Source: Gordonia jinghuaiqii
GTDB lineage: Bacteria > Actinomycetota > Actinomycetes > Mycobacteriales > Mycobacteriaceae
Direction of reading: 5' to 3'
NCBI RefSeq assembly: GCF_014041935.1
Contig: NZ_CP059491.1
Coordinates: 4,464,001-4,528,000 of the forward strand
Length of the DNA stretch: 64,000 bases
Below the pieces are notes generated by a model that saw only the letters and a program-made list of their open reading frames with translations, was not told where the DNA came from and made no database searches. This document shows, in pieces, positions 62,211 to 64,000 of this stretch. Numbering within the stretch: position 1 is the stretch's first letter; the number at the start of each line of letters is the position of its first letter. The position numbers and the translations under genes are program-made.

Positions 62211-63394
62211 CGAAAGGCTGCCTGGCCGGTCAGCGCGCGACCGATCGTGAGCTGGTGAACCTCGGAGGTGCCCTCGTAGGTGAGGACCGACTCCAGGTTG
62301 TTGGCGTGCCGGATGACCGGGTACTCGAGGGTGATGCCTGCGGCGCCGAGGATGGTCCGGCATTCGCGGGCGATCTTGATGGCTTCGCGCGTGTTGTTGA
62401 GCTTGCCGGTGCTCACCTGTTCGGGGGTGATCTCCCCGCGATCCTTCAGACGGCCGAGGTGGTAGGCGAGCAGATGCCCCTTGCCGACCTCGAGCGCCAT
62501 GTCGGCGATCTTGGTCTGGGTGATCTGGTAGCCGGCGAGCGGTTTGTCGAAGACCTCGCGGGTCCGGGCGTAGTCGATGGCGACCTCGAGGCAGTCGCGG
62601 GCCGCGCCGATGGCCCCGAAGATGATGCCGAAACGAGCCTCGCCGAGTGCGGTCAGCGGGCCGCGCAACCCCTGCGCCTTCGGCAGCATCGCCGACTCGG
62701 GCAGACGCACGTTGTCCAGGACCAGTTCGGAGGTGACCGAGGCGCGCAGCGACATCTTCTTGTGGATCTCCGGCGCGGAGAATCCCGGAGTGTCGGTGGG
62801 GACCACGAAGCCGCGGATGCCTGCGGGGCTGTCGGCGAGGTCGGTTTGAGCCCACACGACCGCGACGTCGGCGATCGATCCGTTGGTTATCCACATCTTG
62901 GTGCCGTTGAGCAGCCAGTCACCGCCGTCGCGCTTGGCGTTGGTGCGCATCCCCGACGGATTGGACCCGAAGTCGGGCTCGGTCAGGCCGAAGCATCCGA
63001 TCGCCTCACCTGCGGCCATCCGCGGCAACCACTCGTTCTTCTGCTCCTCCGAGCCCCAGTGGTGGATGGAGAACATCGCCAGCGATCCCTGCACGGACAC
63101 GAGACTGCGGATGCCGGAGTCCACCGCCTCGAGCTCGAGGCAGGCCAGGCCGTACGCGGTCGCGCTCATACCCGGGCAGCCGTAGCCCTCCAGATGCATA
63201 CCCAGCGCGCCGAGGCTGCCGAGTTCCTTGGCGATCTCGCGGGCGGGCAGTTTCGCGTCCTCGAACCAGTCGGCGATGTGCGGCCGCAGTCGCGAGGTCG
63301 CGAAGTCCCGCACGGTGTCGCGGATGGCGATCTCGTCGGGATCGAGCAGCGAGTCGAGTGCGAAGAGCTGCGGCAGGGTACTGGGGCGAGACAT
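62207..63394 (-). CDS. gcdH: Glutaryl-CoA dehydrogenase-like acyl-CoA dehydrogenase
   Basis: The 395-residue flavoenzyme has the GcdH-like N-terminus DPDEIAIRDTVRDFATSRLRP, CFGLTEPDFGSNPSGM (FAD), MWITNGSIAD and the catalytic Tyr373-Glu374 in YEGTSEVHQLTIGRALTG. The EPDFGSNP segment is typical of glutaryl-CoA dehydrogenases, which also decarboxylate to crotonyl-CoA. ATG 63394 follows GGAGG. It is divergent from a LacI regulator across 227 bases with twin LacI-type operators. Confidence 0.88.
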   Translation of the reverse strand: MSRPSTLPQLFALDSLLDPDEIAIRDTVRDFATSRLRPHIADWFEDAKLPAREIAKELGSLGALGMHLEGYGCPGMSATAYGLACLELEAVDSGIRSLVSVQGSLAMFSIHHWGSEEQKNEWLPRMAAGEAIGCFGLTEPDFGSNPSGMRTNAKRDGGDWLLNGTKMWITNGSIADVAVVWAQTDLADSPAGIRGFVVPTDTPGFSAPEIHKKMSLRASVTSELVLDNVRLPESAMLPKAQGLRGPLTALGEARFGIIFGAIGAARDCLEVAIDYARTREVFDKPLAGYQITQTKIADMALEVGKGHLLAYHLGRLKDRGEITPEQVSTGKLNNTREAIKIARECRTILGAAGITLEYPVIRHANNLESVLTYEGTSEVHQLTIGRALTGQAAFR

Positions 63395-63474
63395 CAAGAC
63401 CTCCGGGGCGTCGGGCGCGTAACCAGGTCGAGCACGATCGAGAGCGCTTCCTCGAACGGGGCACGAACCGTTGT

Positions 63475-63498
63475 GAGAACGTTTGCGAGAACGTTTGC
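63475..63498. promoter_or_regulatory. Tandem LacI-type operator, two 12-bp copies
   Basis: GAGAACGTTTGC occurs twice head to tail (63475-63486 and 63487-63498), each with the AACGTT centre of LacI-family operators. They lie in the gcdH/LacI divergent region, about 80 bases before the gcdH start. Confidence 0.75.
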
Positions 63499-63621
63499 AT
63501 GGACTAAGGTAGGTGCTCCGACGCCGGACGTCAATGCGCGGGGACAACCCGCGGCAGGGACAGCCGGGGCACCCATGACCACGGCACTGACAACCGGGGC
63601 GAGACAAGCGAGGGGAACAGC

Positions 63622-64000
63622 GTGGCCGATGGGCAGCGCACGCCGACGCTGAAGGAGATCGCGCAGCGCGCCGGTGTCCACGTGTCGACGGCATCACGGG
63701 TGCTCCGCCAGGCCGAGCCCGCCGACGGATGGTCGGAGTCGGCACTGCGCGTCCGCGAGGTCGCCGACGAGCTCGGCTACCAGCGCAACTTCTGGGCGGC
63801 CAGCCTGCGCACCCGCAAGACCACCACGCTCGGCGTCGTGATGACGCGTCTCACCGACGGGGTGGTCGCCACGACCTACCAGGGCATCGAACAGGAGGCC
63901 ACCCGTGCCGGGTACTCCGTGCTGTTGTCGAGCCCGCCCGATGACCCAGAGGCACAACGCCGGGCCATCGAGCTGCTCGTCGGCCGTCAGGTCGACGGCC
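63622..64000 (+). CDS. LacI-family regulator, N-terminal part, cut by window end
   Basis: The frame starting GTG 63622 is open to the window end (126 codons visible). It shows the LacI HTH TLKEIAQRAGVHVSTASRVLR (about 9-29), the hinge-like LGYQRNFWAASLRT (about 57-70) and the start of the periplasmic-binding-like core, TTLGVVMTRLTDGV. GAGGGGA precedes it. It is probably the regulator of the gcdH-CaiB operon and binds the twin operator sites. The ligand domain is not complete, so the effector is unknown. Confidence 0.9.
   Translation, partial: MADGQRTPTLKEIAQRAGVHVSTASRVLRQAEPADGWSESALRVREVADELGYQRNFWAASLRTRKTTTLGVVMTRLTDGVVATTYQGIEQEATRAGYSVLLSSPPDDPEAQRRAIELLVGRQVDG

Overview
The window is GC-rich actinobacterial DNA. 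Its gene content is typical of a mycolate-type member of Mycobacteriales, most likely Gordonia or a close Rhodococcus relative: several acyl-CoA dehydrogenases, CaiB-type CoA transferases, a mycofactocin-type SDR, an AveC-like membrane protein, an EchA8/EchA9 pair, an IdeR-type iron box, ANTAR proteins and a SigF module. Genes are dense, often with ATGA or TGATG overlaps, and ATG/GTG starts mix. I saw no rRNA, tRNA, CRISPR array, insertion sequence or phage gene. The organism is an inference from gene content only.

1-18.7 kb is a catabolic CoA-thioester cluster. It holds an acyl-CoA ligase end, a DUF35/SCP2-thiolase pair, a mycofactocin-type SDR, a TesB thioesterase, a MaoC-type dehydratase, an amidohydrolase, a DUF7064/7065-like protein, a CaiB transferase, an enoyl-CoA hydratase, an SDR, an acyl-CoA dehydrogenase, a thiolase and a second ligase. 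A FadR/GntR regulator sits next to an aldehyde dehydrogenase, a 3Fe-4S ferredoxin and an AveC-like protein. A shared motif ending in AGTTA lies in front of four of the transcription units, and I propose it as the GntR operator. The substrate is unknown; a bulky or branched cyclic compound is likely.

18.8-20.9 kb has a rhodanese and a metallophosphoesterase. 21.0-36.7 kb encodes a complete benzoate-to-central-metabolism route: benA and benB, a single 962-residue protein joining BenC, an FCD-like domain and BenD, a LuxR/LAL regulator (BenR-like), catRBAC, and pcaF-D-I-J with a LysR regulator. A 24-bp tandem repeat starts inside the last codons of the ben fusion gene.

36.8-48.9 kb holds echA8/echA9-like genes, an iron-box-controlled siderophore-interacting protein, an SDR followed by a 16-bp tandem repeat, a MarR regulator facing a drug-type MFS pump, and a GntR/UTRA regulator. 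These are followed by an acyl-CoA dehydrogenase, a CitE-like lyase, a MaoC hydratase and a CaiB transferase, a set that resembles itaconate/citramalyl-CoA degradation.

48.9-61 kb has an FAD oxidoreductase, a CynX-type MFS protein and a stress/signalling block: a YdaD-like SDR, PAS-ANTAR and GAF-ANTAR proteins, glycosyltransferases including one deleted copy, an RsbW-like anti-sigma factor, a small membrane protein, an alcohol dehydrogenase, SigF and a STAS protein. Four GTTT-N16-SGGYAC sites in this block look like SigF promoters. 61-64 kb holds a CaiB transferase overlapping a glutaryl-CoA-dehydrogenase-like gene, and a divergent LacI regulator cut by the window end.
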